Source of the DNA: Yoonia vestfoldensis DSM 16212
GTDB lineage: Bacteria > Pseudomonadota > Alphaproteobacteria > Rhodobacterales > Rhodobacteraceae
Reading direction: 5' to 3'
Length of the DNA: 64,000 bases
Assembly: GCF_000382265.1 (NCBI RefSeq)
Contig: NZ_KB907981.1
Location: 62,001 to 126,000, forward strand
Shown here: one piece after another, positions 9,503 through 18,049 of the stretch
Layout: every line of letters starts with the position of its first letter
Position numbering within the stretch: position 1 is the stretch's first letter
Position numbers and translations under genes: made by a program
The notes under the pieces: generated by a model
What the model was told of the DNA's origin: nothing
Databases searched by the model: none
Seen by the model: the letters and a program-made list of their open reading frames with translations, nothing else

Positions 9503-10798
9503 ATGACAAAACATCTTCTTCTTGGCCAGACGCTTGGATTTTCCGGCAATCCCCTTAATGGCGACTGGGCCGATGCGGTGCGATACGATTCCGCAGGCGG
9601 TGTGCTGGTGGATGCAGGCCGGATCGTCGCCGTGGGTGACGGGGCGGCGTTGCGCAGCGCCCATCCCGATGCACAGGTCGTGGATTACGCGGGCAAGCTG
9701 ATCAGCGCGGGCTTTATCGATGCGCATATGCATTATCCCCAGACCGCCATCATCGCGAGCTGGGGCAAGCAGCTGATCGACTGGCTGAACACCTATACGT
9801 TCCCCGAAGAGGCGCGCCTTGCCGACCCCGCCTATGCCGCCGAGATCGCGGTGCGCACGATCGATCTGGCCGTGGCCTATGGCACCACCACGCTGACGAG
9901 CTTCTGCACGATCCACCCTGCGAGCGTGGAGGCATTCTTTACCGCCGCCGCCGCGCGCGACATGGCCGTGGTCGCAGGCAAGACCTGCATGGACCGCAAC
10001 GCGCCCGACAATCTGCGTGACACGGCGCAGGCGGCTTATGACGACAGCAAGGCGCTGATCGCGCGCTGGCACCGCAAGGGCCGCGCGACCTATGCGATCA
10101 CGCCGCGGTTCTCGCCCACCTCGACGCCGGACCAGCTGGCCGCCCTTGGCGCGCTGTGGGCCGAGAACCCGACCTGCCTGATGCAGACCCATCTGAGCGA
10201 GCAATTGCCCGAAATCGCCTGGGTCCGCGATCTGTTTCCGGATGCCCGCGACTATCTGGATACCTACGAGACCTTTGGCCTGCTGGGCGCGCGCGGTCTT
10301 TACGGCCATGCGATCCATCTTGAGCCGCGCGAGATTGCGCGGCTGGCCGAAGTGGGCGCCGCCGTCGTGCATTGCCCGACGTCGAACACCTTCATCGGGT
10401 CGGGGCTGTTCGACCTGATGGGGCTGGCGCGCGCGGGGCTGACCATCGGGCTGGCCACGGACACAGGCGGCGGGTCGTCGTTTTCGATGCTGCGCACGAT
10501 GGCTGCGGCCTATGAGATCGGGCAATTGCGCGGCGTGGCCCTGCATCCCGCGCAGCTGATGTGGCTGGCGACCGAAGGATCGGCGCAGGCGCTCCACATG
10601 ACAGGCGAGATCGGGCATCTGGGCGTGGGGGCTGCGGCGGATATCACCGTGCTCGACCTTGCCGCGACCCCCGCCATCGCGCAGCGCAGCGCGCGGGCCG
10701 ATGATATCTGGGACGCGCTGTTCCCGACGATCATGATGGGTGACGACCGCGCGATTGCCGATGTCTGGATCGCGGGGGTGCGGCAGGGCCGCGGATAG
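9503..10798 (+). CDS. guaD: Guanine deaminase
   Basis: A 431-residue amidohydrolase converting guanine to xanthine. Zinc-site motifs are visible: DAHMHYPQ near residue 75, MQTHLSEQLPE, GHAIHLE and LATDTGGGSSFSML. The sequences flanking them match guanine deaminase rather than general cytosine or adenosine deaminases. A start at 9503 gives standard length. It is divergent from mgtE across 99 bp and convergent with an uncharacterised gene whose stop is 14 bp away. Confidence 0.93.
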   Translation: MTKHLLLGQTLGFSGNPLNGDWADAVRYDSAGGVLVDAGRIVAVGDGAALRSAHPDAQVVDYAGKLISAGFIDAHMHYPQTAIIASWGKQLIDWLNTYTFPEEARLADPAYAAEIAVRTIDLAVAYGTTTLTSFCTIHPASVEAFFTAAAARDMAVVAGKTCMDRNAPDNLRDTAQAAYDDSKALIARWHRKGRATYAITPRFSPTSTPDQLAALGALWAENPTCLMQTHLSEQLPEIAWVRDLFPDARDYLDTYETFGLLGARGLYGHAIHLEPREIARLAEVGAAVVHCPTSNTFIGSGLFDLMGLARAGLTIGLATDTGGGSSFSMLRTMAAAYEIGQLRGVALHPAQLMWLATEGSAQALHMTGEIGHLGVGAAADITVLDLAATPAIAQRSARADDIWDALFPTIMMGDDRAIADVWIAGVRQGRG

Positions 10799-10812
10799 AC
10801 CGGCGAACGAAG

Positions 10813-11589
10813 CTAAAGGCAATGATACGCCAGATACGACCCGGCACGGACCGTAAGGTCCGTGGTGGCGACCGGCACCGCGAAGGGCGCGACAAAGAAC
10901 CGTTCCTCGCTGATCGCCGGGGCCAGCCTATGGTCCCTGATGCCAAGGGCGGCTTTTGCGAAAGGCCGCTTGCGTTGGGTTTGCGCTGGCGCGCTACGGA
11001 CAACCCATGCATTCTCGTCCAGATCGACGGGTTCCGCAAAGTAAGTCCACAACCGCGAGCTGCGCACCGCCCACCACAGCAGATAATCCGCGCATGGCGG
11101 CAGAATGGCCTTCAGCCCGAAGGCGCGGTCGCGCCGGGGCTCATCACCAAGATTGGAAATTGCCAGCACGGCATCCGGAAAATCCTGGTTGATCAGGATG
11201 ATCGTGCGCTCTTTGGACTGCCCAAAGTGTTTTTGATCGAGGCTTTTCAGAAAAAATGCAGCCTCGAATTCCGATAGCCCGGTGATCGGCCCCTGCGGCG
11301 CGATCAGCGCAAGATCATGATATTGCGCAAAAAGGTCCGGCGATGTACCGGAATCAATGTGCCACCCGTTTTCTGCAAAGACTTTCACCGCATCATCGCG
11401 GTCGATCTTGCGGGCAATCTTTCGCATGATGACGTCGATGATCAATGCCACAGCGCGGTCCGCCTGCGCCGCAAGATCAGGCCCGTATTCGCGCATGGTG
11501 CGATCACGCAAGGTAGCGTAGTCGCGTTTGATATGCGAGCGGACCAAGGAAAGGTCACGGTGCGACAAGACGGTTTGTTCGATGGTCAT
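10813..11589 (-). CDS. Uncharacterised protein
   Basis: A 258-residue soluble protein from ATG 11589 (MTIEQTVLSHRDLSL). A GTG at 11772 would add 61 residues, but these look non-coding and run into the palindrome at 11763, so the shorter start is preferred. The first third is helical and basic (IKRDYATLRDRTMREYG); later segments mention no known catalytic motif. I do not recognise the family. It is divergent from the ABM-like gene at 11835 and convergent with guaD. Confidence 0.6.
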   Translation of the reverse strand: MTIEQTVLSHRDLSLVRSHIKRDYATLRDRTMREYGPDLAAQADRAVALIIDVIMRKIARKIDRDDAVKVFAENGWHIDSGTSPDLFAQYHDLALIAPQGPITGLSEFEAAFFLKSLDQKHFGQSKERTIILINQDFPDAVLAISNLGDEPRRDRAFGLKAILPPCADYLLWWAVRSSRLWTYFAEPVDLDENAWVVRSAPAQTQRKRPFAKAALGIRDHRLAPAISEERFFVAPFAVPVATTDLTVRAGSYLAYHCL

Positions 11590-11762
11590 GGACCCACGCT
11601 GCGCCAAACCCGGTGAGAAGCGCAAGGCGTTCGTGCTGGTTGGTGCCGCAGAGACCCACGATTTCAGCGCACGAACGCTTTGCCTGACGCAGCCCAAAGG
11701 CGTGAACGTCCGCGCCAATCCCGTCAGCGGGCGATTGACAAAAGAGCGTAATCGGCAATTCT

Positions 11763-11785
11763 CAACTGACACGTTCTGTCAGTTG
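11763..11785. promoter_or_regulatory. Perfect palindrome, likely operator
   Basis: CAACTGACA, 5-bp spacer CGTTC, TGTCAGTTG: exact 9-bp arms. It lies 50 bp before the ATG at 11835 and in the divergent promoter region of the gene at 10813. The natural candidate binder is the YafY-type regulator encoded two genes downstream (inference). Confidence 0.65.
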
Positions 11786-11834
11786 CGGGGGGCTATCCAG
11801 AGAAGGCTCAATCAACCGGCTTCAGGAGTATCCC

Positions 11835-12137
11835 ATGCCCAACGTCATCGAAACCGTCACCTTCAAGATCAACGACACCACCAGCCCTGCCGCATTCGTC
11901 CGGCTTGCAGCCGCGATGAACAGCTATCTGACCACCTGTCCGGGCTTTCTGTCCCGCCGCCTGTCCGTTTCGGAAACCGGCGTCTGGATCGACCATGTCG
12001 CTTGGGCGGATATGGACGCCGCCAAGGCTGCCGCGGCCAGCATTGAAACAGCGCCGGAGGCTGCGGCCTTCATGGGTGCCATCGACGGGCCAAGTGTCAC
12101 GATGCTGCACGGCACCGTCGCAGTCGCGGTGAACTGA
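11835..12137 (+). CDS. Small dimeric alpha-beta-barrel (ABM-like) protein
   Basis: A 100-residue protein resembling the antibiotic-biosynthesis-monooxygenase / dimeric alpha-beta barrel group: an opening beta-strand (IETVTFKIND), a helix with two Met/Leu faces, CPGFLSRRLSVSETGVWIDHVAW, and a helix rich in Ala. No catalytic residue can be assigned. A putative operator precedes it and a WYL-type regulator starts 6 bp after its stop, an arrangement often seen for this protein and its own regulator. Confidence 0.65.
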   Translation: MPNVIETVTFKINDTTSPAAFVRLAAAMNSYLTTCPGFLSRRLSVSETGVWIDHVAWADMDAAKAAAASIETAPEAAAFMGAIDGPSVTMLHGTVAVAVN

Positions 12138-12143
12138 CTGCCC

Positions 12144-12845
12144 ATGCCGCGCAGCGCGCGACTGGCGGACATTGTGGAGATCATCCGTGACGGACGGCTT
12201 CACCTTGCGCGCGACATCGCGGCTGCGCTGGATGTATCGGTGCGCACAATCTATCGCGACATCGACACGCTTGTCGCGTAAGGAGTGCCGATCGACGGCG
12301 AACGCGGGGTCGGTTATCTGCTGCGCGACCCCGTGTTCCTGCCACCGATGGCGCTGTCGCTGACGGAACTGGAGGCGCTGAATCTTGGCATGGCCATCGT
12401 GCGCGAGGTCGCGGACGCGGAATTGCAGGTGGCCGCGAAGACCCTGCTGGCAAAGGTGGGCGAACATGCGTCCAACAGACGCCGCGCACCGAAATCATGG
12501 GGCTTTGGCGTCTACGAATTCAAGCCCGCCCGCGCAGGGTTCCGGCACATGCCGCTGTTGCGCCGCGCGATCCGCGACAGGCTCAAACTGCGCATCACCT
12601 ATCTGTCACTGGATGACATCCCGTCCACGCGGATCATCCGCCCGTTGCAGACCGAATACTGGGGGCAGGTCTGGACCGCTACGGCGTGGTGCGAATGGCG
12701 CGGGGATTTCCGCGCTTTTCGCATCGACCGCATCGAGGTCTGCGAAGCGACCGACAAAACGTTTCATCCCGAAACCGGCAAGACCTTGGATGATTATCTG
12801 GCGCTGGTCGCGGAGCGGATGGCAAAGGACGCCGGACAACCGTGA
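12144..12845 (+). pseudogene. YafY-family HTH/WYL transcriptional regulator interrupted by an in-frame stop
   Basis: Two stretches in the same frame together make a complete ~233-residue YafY-type regulator. Codons 1-45 from ATG 12144 encode an HTH_11 domain (ARDIAAALDVSVRTIYRDID), then TAA at 12279-12281, then VPIDGERGVGYLL continuing into a WYL domain to 12845 (RIRAFRIDRIE-like core: FRAFRIDRIEV). Intact relatives read through this point (a TLVASGVPI-type linker is usual), so one base change, for example TCA to TAA, would explain it. The bases around the stop read TAAGGAGTG, so the GTG at 12285 could restart translation of a free-standing WYL domain. A sequencing error is possible. Confidence 0.7.
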
Positions 12846-13013
12846 CTATTGGTGCCAATGGACGATCTTGGTCGCGCGGCCGGATGTTTCCGGGCCAAAC
12901 GGCGGATCAACATTTTCCACATCGCGCAGGACAGCACGACGCCGTCCGAAGGTGCGACAGACGCTTTCAAGCAGGCGGATGCAATCGCTTGCAAAATCAG
13001 TTCCGGTTGACAT
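12846..13013 (-). CDS. Possible small uncharacterised protein
   Basis: A 55-codon frame starting MSTGTDFASDC with an AGGTGG ribosome site 6 bp before the ATG. Its composition is protein-like (CIRLLESVCRTFGRR) and no larger gene covers it. Nothing identifies a function. It converges on the YafY pseudogene with touching ends. Only the ribosome site and lack of competition support it. Confidence 0.3.
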   Translation of the reverse strand: MSTGTDFASDCIRLLESVCRTFGRRRAVLRDVENVDPPFGPETSGRATKIVHWHQ

Positions 13014-13454
13014 GGTTTCCACCTCTCTCGTGGCCATGAAATGCGCGGTGGGGGGTCATAAAATCTGCGGCCGGGGCGAAAACGCCGATCGCAGGCAGCT
13101 GATGCACGAGGCTGTCAGCCAAGGGGGGAATTGATGCGCTGACGACGCGCCTGCTGTCGGCCTGATCTTGCTGCCGCGTGTGCTTTGCGGTGATGACGCA
13201 AGCCGCGCTGATCGCCCGAAACGGCACCGGTGGCCTTGCCCAAACGTCGGATGCAATCGCGTTCTGGATGAAATGCATTCTTGTCCCTCCGGCAGGTCAC
13301 AGGATATGCTGTGCCTGTGATCAGCCTTTCACAGGGGCACATCGTCGTCGTGGACGGTTGTCTGAAATTTTGCTGAATCTTGTGAAAGCCGGATGATTGT
13401 TCCGGATTAATGTGTGCTGTGGTTCATCGTTAGTTCGACTATCATTCAATAGGC
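13014..13454. other. 441-bp stretch without a convincing gene
   Basis: Short open frames on both strands overlap one another and show no family or ribosome-site support. The right half is the upstream region of the winged-helix/TPR regulator and contains the TCACAGG repeats listed separately. The left half may be gene debris. Confidence 0.5.
13297..13335. promoter_or_regulatory. Triplicated TCACAGG sites
   Basis: TCACAGG at 13297, its inverse CCTGTGA at 13314 and TCACAGG again at 13329, 120-160 bp before the regulator gene at 13455. The first two form an inverted repeat with a 10-bp spacer. A protein-binding function is inference. Confidence 0.4.
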
Positions 13455-14990
13455 TTGTTTTTGACACTTGGCTCTCCCAGGTTCGTGCTGAACGACACGG
13501 TTCTCGACGTGAATGCCGGTACGCTCACGCGGGCTGCAAAACTTGTTGCACTGCGGCAAAAGTCTTTTCTGCTGCTGGGTCTGTTGGCTGGAAAGGCCGG
13601 ACAGGTGGTCACCAAGGACGAATTGCTCGACGCGATCTGGCCTGATGTCACCGTCACCGAAGATTCCCTGACGCAAGCCATCCGCGATGTCCGCACCGCG
13701 CTCGCGGACACCGATGCGACGCTGATCCGCACGATACGCGGTCGTGGTTACCTGATGGACCTGCCACCGGACAGCGCCGTCCAGGATGGGAACCAACCCA
13801 GCGCCCTTCCCCGCGTTCTCGTGATGCCGTTTTTGCAGCGGCCCTATGACGCCAAAATGGCGCTGCGCATCGATGCCCTGGCCGAGGATGTCGCATCGGG
13901 GTTGACACGATACCGGACCTTGCGGGTCGTCTCGACAGTATCGGCACGCGGCGCGCTTCTCGATGGGCGCGACGCGGTCGGCGTCGCACAGCTTTTGCGC
14001 GCCGACTACGTGATCGAAGGCACCGCTTTCTATCAGGATGACAAACTGACCTTGCGACTTTCGCTGACGGAAATCGCTTCGTTCGAACAGGTCTGGCGCG
14101 AAACGCTGGATTGCACGGGCGATGCGATTCTGTCGGCATGGGACCGGATCGTGGCACGGGTCGTCGGCCATATCGTCAACGGCATAGAGGTCGAGGGCCA
14201 TCGGCACGGGTCATCGGCGCAAACCAGCAATCTGACAGCATATGACCATCGGGCGCGCGGTCTTGCCTTATGGACCAGCGATGATGTCGAGACGGCGCAG
14301 GTATGCCTTGGACACTTTAAGGCGGCCGTCAAGGCCGACCCGGGTTTCGCCTTGGCATGGACCCATATGGCCTGGGCGGAATTGACCGTACATGAATATG
14401 CGTTGGCACCCGCTGACGTGCGCGAACGGACGCTGGAATATGCACGCCACGCGGTCACACTTGCCCCCTTCGACGGCCGGACGCATTCCGGTCTTGGGTA
14501 CATCCAAGTCATCTGCGGTCATTTCGCGCAGGCAGAGGCGAACGCCCGCTTTGGTCTGCAACTGAACCCGTCCAGTGTCGAATGTCTGTTCGACTATGCC
14601 GTCATCGTCATGAACAGAGGCCGTGCTATCGAGGTGATCGGCATATTGGACGAGGTGGCGGATCTGTGTCCCTTGCGGATTGCATATGACGCGCCTTTGC
14701 GCGGTCAGGCGCTTTTCATGGCTGGCCGCTACTGCGAAGCGGTTGACGCTTTCCTGCAAATTCCGAAACTCTCGCTCCGCAGGCGGGTCTTTCTGGGCGC
14801 GATGCTGGCCAAGGCAGGCCGGACCGACGACGCGAAGGCCATCATTCAGGCCGTGGTGGCCGAACAGCCCGATATGGACCACATCGACATCATGCGACGC
14901 GGCTACACGTTGGAACATGCGCACGACCGGCAGCACCTGATGGACGCGGTGGCCTTGGCGTTTGACCTTGCCGGCGTGGCGCGACCCTAG
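13455..14990 (+). CDS. Winged-helix (Trans_reg_C) regulator with TPR-like C-terminus
   Basis: A 511-residue one-component regulator. Residues ~5-100 form an OmpR/CadC-type winged helix (KDELLDAIWPDVTVTEDSLTQ, then LIRTIRGRGYLMDLP). A middle part (about 115-240) resembles the adenylate-cyclase-associated/TolB-like segment that precedes TPRs in this family. The C-terminal half has helical repeats with TPR spacing (FKAAVKADPGFALAWTHMAW). No receiver domain and no transmembrane helix, so it is probably cytosolic. The start is a TTG at 13455 or a few codons later. The target is unknown; the TCACAGG sites upstream could be autoregulatory. Confidence 0.8.
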   Translation: MFLTLGSPRFVLNDTVLDVNAGTLTRAAKLVALRQKSFLLLGLLAGKAGQVVTKDELLDAIWPDVTVTEDSLTQAIRDVRTALADTDATLIRTIRGRGYLMDLPPDSAVQDGNQPSALPRVLVMPFLQRPYDAKMALRIDALAEDVASGLTRYRTLRVVSTVSARGALLDGRDAVGVAQLLRADYVIEGTAFYQDDKLTLRLSLTEIASFEQVWRETLDCTGDAILSAWDRIVARVVGHIVNGIEVEGHRHGSSAQTSNLTAYDHRARGLALWTSDDVETAQVCLGHFKAAVKADPGFALAWTHMAWAELTVHEYALAPADVRERTLEYARHAVTLAPFDGRTHSGLGYIQVICGHFAQAEANARFGLQLNPSSVECLFDYAVIVMNRGRAIEVIGILDEVADLCPLRIAYDAPLRGQALFMAGRYCEAVDAFLQIPKLSLRRRVFLGAMLAKAGRTDDAKAIIQAVVAEQPDMDHIDIMRRGYTLEHAHDRQHLMDAVALAFDLAGVARP

Positions 14991-15011
14991 ACCGCGCGCT
15001 TAACGGCCCGG

Positions 15012-15494
15012 TCAACACCCGTCCGCAAAGTTCAGCACCCAGATGTCGCCCGACCGACCCAGGCCGTAGCTGCGATAACGCGGGCCAAGCATGTTTGTCA
15101 GATGGCCCGGCGAGGCGGCCCACGCGGCGAGCACTTCTGCTTCGGATCGCTGGCCCTTGGCGATGTTTTCGGCCATCGCGCCTGCGCTGCATCCGGCAAC
15201 CCTGATCCTTTCTGACATGTTGTTGCCGTTCGGGCCACCCGGCGACTGGTGCGAAAAATAGCCCGCCTGCGCCATATGGTCCGCATGGGCCTGCGCCGCA
15301 CGCGTCAGGCGCGGGTCCTGTCCAAGGCCGGACAACCCCCGGCTTGCGCGCAGGTCGTTCAGCCCGCCGCCAAAACCCGCCGTGGCGATTGTCGCAGGGA
15401 CCGAGCGTGTCACGGCCTGCTGCTGGGGGATTGGCACGATCACGAAACACCCCGACAATGCAACGGACGCCACCAGGGCGAATACGATTTTCAT
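15012..15494 (-). CDS. CAP-domain (SCP/PR-1) lipoprotein
   Basis: A 160-residue secreted lipoprotein. The N-terminus MKIVFALVASVALSGC ends in a lipobox whose Cys16 would be acylated. The CAP domain follows: LRASRGLSGLGQDPRLTRAAQAHADHMA, YFSHQSPGG and AENIAKG with a late WAASPGHLTNML. The His, Glu and second His expected of the CAP cavity are recognisable. Bacterial CAP proteins of this size lack an assigned enzymatic role. A second, non-lipidated CAP protein lies at 57187. Confidence 0.85.
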   Translation of the reverse strand: MKIVFALVASVALSGCFVIVPIPQQQAVTRSVPATIATAGFGGGLNDLRASRGLSGLGQDPRLTRAAQAHADHMAQAGYFSHQSPGGPNGNNMSERIRVAGCSAGAMAENIAKGQRSEAEVLAAWAASPGHLTNMLGPRYRSYGLGRSGDIWVLNFADGC

Positions 15495-15584
15495 GCCACG
15501 TGACCCTTTGGTTTCTCTGTCTTCCTGAACCAGAGAGTTGCGGCAAAGCCAAGGCAGTATTCGGGCATTCGCAGGATCAGGCCA

Positions 15585-16382
15585 TCACCGAACCGTGTGC
15601 AGGATCGCAAGCGCCGCGGCATGGATCTGGCGATTGGCCGCGGCAAGCACCTGTCCGCCCTCGTGTACGGGTCCGCCTGACCAATCGGTGACGATCCCGC
15701 CTGCCGCCTGGATCACGGCGATCGGGGCCTGTACGTCATAAGCGTTCAATCCTGCCTCGATCACCAGATCGACCTGCCCGGCCGCCAAAAGCGCGTAACC
15801 ATAGCAGTCCATGCCATAGCGTGTCAGCCGCACCCGCCGTGCCACAGCCTGAAACGCCTGCATCTCGGAGGCGGTGCCGATTTCGGGAAAGGTGGACAAC
15901 AGGATCGCCTGATCCAGCCCGCGCGGTGCGCGGGTGGCCAAGGGTGCGGTCCCCATCGGTCCGGTCACCGTCGCCTGCCCGAAACCACCGGCGAACCGTT
16001 CGCCGATATAAGGCTGGTCGACGATCCCATATACAGGGCCATCTGCGTCACCGACGGCGATCAACACACCCCATGTCGGCGTCCCGCTGATATAGCCGCG
16101 CGTGCCGTCAATCGGGTCGAGCACCCATGTCAGGCCGCTGGTGCCGCCGGTCTGGCCGTATTCCTCGCCAAAAATCCCGTCATCGGGACGTTCGCGTGCC
16201 AGCACGTCGCGCATTGCGCGTTCGGCGGCACGGTCAGCGACGGTGACGGGATCGAAATGGGCATCGGCCTTGTTGTCTGCGACCAGACCAGAGGTGCGGA
16301 AATGCGCCAGTGTCACAGGGCGCGCGGCATCGGCCAACAGGTGAGCGACGCGGATCAGGTCCGCCTGCGTTGCTTGATCCAT
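15585..16382 (-). CDS. hisN: Histidinol-phosphatase of the inositol-monophosphatase family
   Basis: A 265-residue Mg2+-dependent phosphatase. The two metal motifs are clear: GEEYG (motif with Glu) then WVLDPIDGTRGYISG, and near the C-terminus AYDVQAPIAVIQAAGG. This combination, with ITG/GT spacing and a Thr-Pro-Thr-Trp after the DPIDGT loop, matches the HisN subgroup that removes phosphate from histidinol phosphate, the eighth step of histidine synthesis. A general inositol-phosphatase role cannot be excluded. It stands alone, between the CAP lipoprotein and the XRE regulator. Confidence 0.82.
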   Translation of the reverse strand: MDQATQADLIRVAHLLADAARPVTLAHFRTSGLVADNKADAHFDPVTVADRAAERAMRDVLARERPDDGIFGEEYGQTGGTSGLTWVLDPIDGTRGYISGTPTWGVLIAVGDADGPVYGIVDQPYIGERFAGGFGQATVTGPMGTAPLATRAPRGLDQAILLSTFPEIGTASEMQAFQAVARRVRLTRYGMDCYGYALLAAGQVDLVIEAGLNAYDVQAPIAVIQAAGGIVTDWSGGPVHEGGQVLAAANRQIHAAALAILHTVR

Positions 16383-16451
16383 GGGCCTGTCCCTTGCGCT
16401 GCGTTCACCAGGTTGCGGTAACGCAGCGCAGTTTCACAGGCAAGAGCGTGT

Positions 16452-16823
16452 TCAGGCGGCTTCGCTCAGCACGCGGGCCAGATCGAAAAGGCGGCGGCGC
16501 TGGTTTTCGGGAATAGCATAGTAGGATCGCAGCAATTCCAGCGCTTCCTTGTCGGTCAGGATATCGCCCGGCATATCGCTGCCGGGCGCTTCTGCCGCAG
16601 GTTGCGCGTCGTAGCCTTCGAAAAAGAACGAGACCGGCACGCCAAGGACATGCGCGATGTCCCACAGACGGGATGCGCTGACGCGGTTCATGCCGGTTTC
16701 ATATTTCTGGATCTGCTGAAACTTGATGCCGACGTTTTCCGCAAGCTGCTGTTGCGTCGTCCCATTCATCCAGCGGCGATGCCTGATCCGCTTGCCCACA
16801 TAGACGTCGACCGGATGTTTCAT
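16452..16823 (-). CDS. XRE-family helix-turn-helix regulator
   Basis: A 123-residue DNA-binding protein. The HTH spans residues ~10-65 (GTTQQQLAENVGIKFQQIQKYETG, with MNRVSASRLWDIAHVLGV), followed by a tail with an EALELLRSYYAIPENQRRRLFDLAR helix. This is the short alphaproteobacterial XRE group. It is preceded by a GGAAACGT palindrome at 16891 and a GTTTCC half-site at 16827 beside the start codon, consistent with self-repression (inference). Confidence 0.88.
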   Translation of the reverse strand: MKHPVDVYVGKRIRHRRWMNGTTQQQLAENVGIKFQQIQKYETGMNRVSASRLWDIAHVLGVPVSFFFEGYDAQPAAEAPGSDMPGDILTDKEALELLRSYYAIPENQRRRLFDLARVLSEAA

Positions 16824-16890
16824 GGTGTTTCCTTATCAGAAAGGGCCCGCTTGTTCTTGTTGGGGGGGGCCGGATTTACATATCAAAAAC

Positions 16891-16910
16891 GGAAACGTCC
16901 ACACGTTTCC
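16891..16910. promoter_or_regulatory. Perfect palindrome GGAAACGT-N4-ACGTTTCC, likely XRE operator
   Basis: Exact 8-bp arms with spacer CCAC, 68 bp upstream of the XRE gene, with a further GTTTCC half-site at 16827-16832. Position and symmetry fit an HTH dimer site. Confidence 0.65.
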
Positions 16911-17089
16911 TTCATGACTGCAAAGATGCCACCTTTCCCGCCTGACACGCAACGGTTGCAGTCCTTGTCCTGACCTTAAAGACAGGTAATGCGCGAAAAG
17001 TGGCCCACGCGGTCGCTCAAAGGGTGGTCGCGCCTGGCCTTTGCCAGATGCTACAGCTTGGGCCACACCACCAGAAGGGATTCGATCCG

Positions 17090-18049
17090 ATGCGCGCATT
17101 TCAGGTTTCGTCATTCACCAACCCGCCCGCCTTGGCCGAAGTCGCCGTACCGGTCCCGGCGCCGGGCGAGGTTTTGCTCGACATCGCGGCCTGCGGGTTG
17201 AATTTTGCCGATCTGTTGATGGCCAAGGGGACGTATCAGGATACACCTGCGCCACCCTTTACGCTGGGGATGGAAGTGTGCGGCAAGGTCGTGGCCTTGG
17301 GCGAAGGTGTGACCACGCCCGCCATCGGCACCCGCGTCGCGGTTTTCGGCGGTCAAGGCGGCATGGCGGAAAAGGGCGTGTTTCCCGCCGCCTTGTGCCG
17401 GCCCGTTCCCGACACCATGACCGCCGAGGTCGCGGCCGGTTTCATGGTCGCCTATGGCACGTCGCATCTGGCGCTGACGCAGCGCGCGCAATTGCAACAG
17501 GGCGAAACCTTGCTGGTGTTCGGGGCCGCTGGCGGCGTCGGGCTGACGGCGGTGGAAATCGGCAAGGCGCTGGGCGCGCGCGTGGTCGCGGTGGCGCGCG
17601 GTGCGGACAAGCTCGCCGTCGCAAGCGCCGCCGGGGCGGATCACGTGATCGACAGCGATACGCAGGACATCAAGGCCGCGGTCAAGGCGCTGGGTGGTGC
17701 CGACGTCGTCTATGACCCGGTCGGCGGTGCGGCGTTCAAGGCCGCCCTTGGCGCGTGCAAACCGATGGCGCGCTATATCGTCATCGGCTTTGCCAGCGGC
17801 GACGTCCCGCAGGTGCCTGCCAATATCCTGCTGGTCAAGAATATCGACCTGATCGGATTTTACTGGGGCGGCTATCTCAAGGTCCGACCTGACCTATTGT
17901 CCGATTCGCTGGCCGAATTGCTGGGCTGGCTGGCCGAAGGGTGCCTGACCCCGCATATCAGCCATGTGCTGCCGCTCGAACAGGCGGCGGAGGCGCTGGA
18001 ACTGATGCGCAGCCGCGCCTCGACAGGCAAGGTCGTCATTGTGCCATGA
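17090..18049 (+). CDS. NADPH:quinone oxidoreductase / zinc-free MDR-family dehydrogenase
   Basis: A 319-residue medium-chain dehydrogenase/reductase. An N-terminal GroES-like domain (ACGLNFADLLMAKGTYQ, FTLGMEVCGKVVALG) is followed by a Rossmann fold (VFGAAGGVGLTAVEIGKALGA) that prefers NADPH. The Cys/His zinc ligands of alcohol dehydrogenases are absent, placing it with quinone oxidoreductases. The ATG at 17090 follows an AGAAGGGA ribosome site. Its stop overlaps, tail to tail by 14 bp, the LysR gene. Confidence 0.88.
   Translation: MRAFQVSSFTNPPALAEVAVPVPAPGEVLLDIAACGLNFADLLMAKGTYQDTPAPPFTLGMEVCGKVVALGEGVTTPAIGTRVAVFGGQGGMAEKGVFPAALCRPVPDTMTAEVAAGFMVAYGTSHLALTQRAQLQQGETLLVFGAAGGVGLTAVEIGKALGARVVAVARGADKLAVASAAGADHVIDSDTQDIKAAVKALGGADVVYDPVGGAAFKAALGACKPMARYIVIGFASGDVPQVPANILLVKNIDLIGFYWGGYLKVRPDLLSDSLAELLGWLAEGCLTPHISHVLPLEQAAEALELMRSRASTGKVVIVP

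Noticed and set aside
12997..13278. 93-codon minus-strand frame
   Set aside because: Overlaps another better-supported frame, lacks a ribosome site and matches no family.
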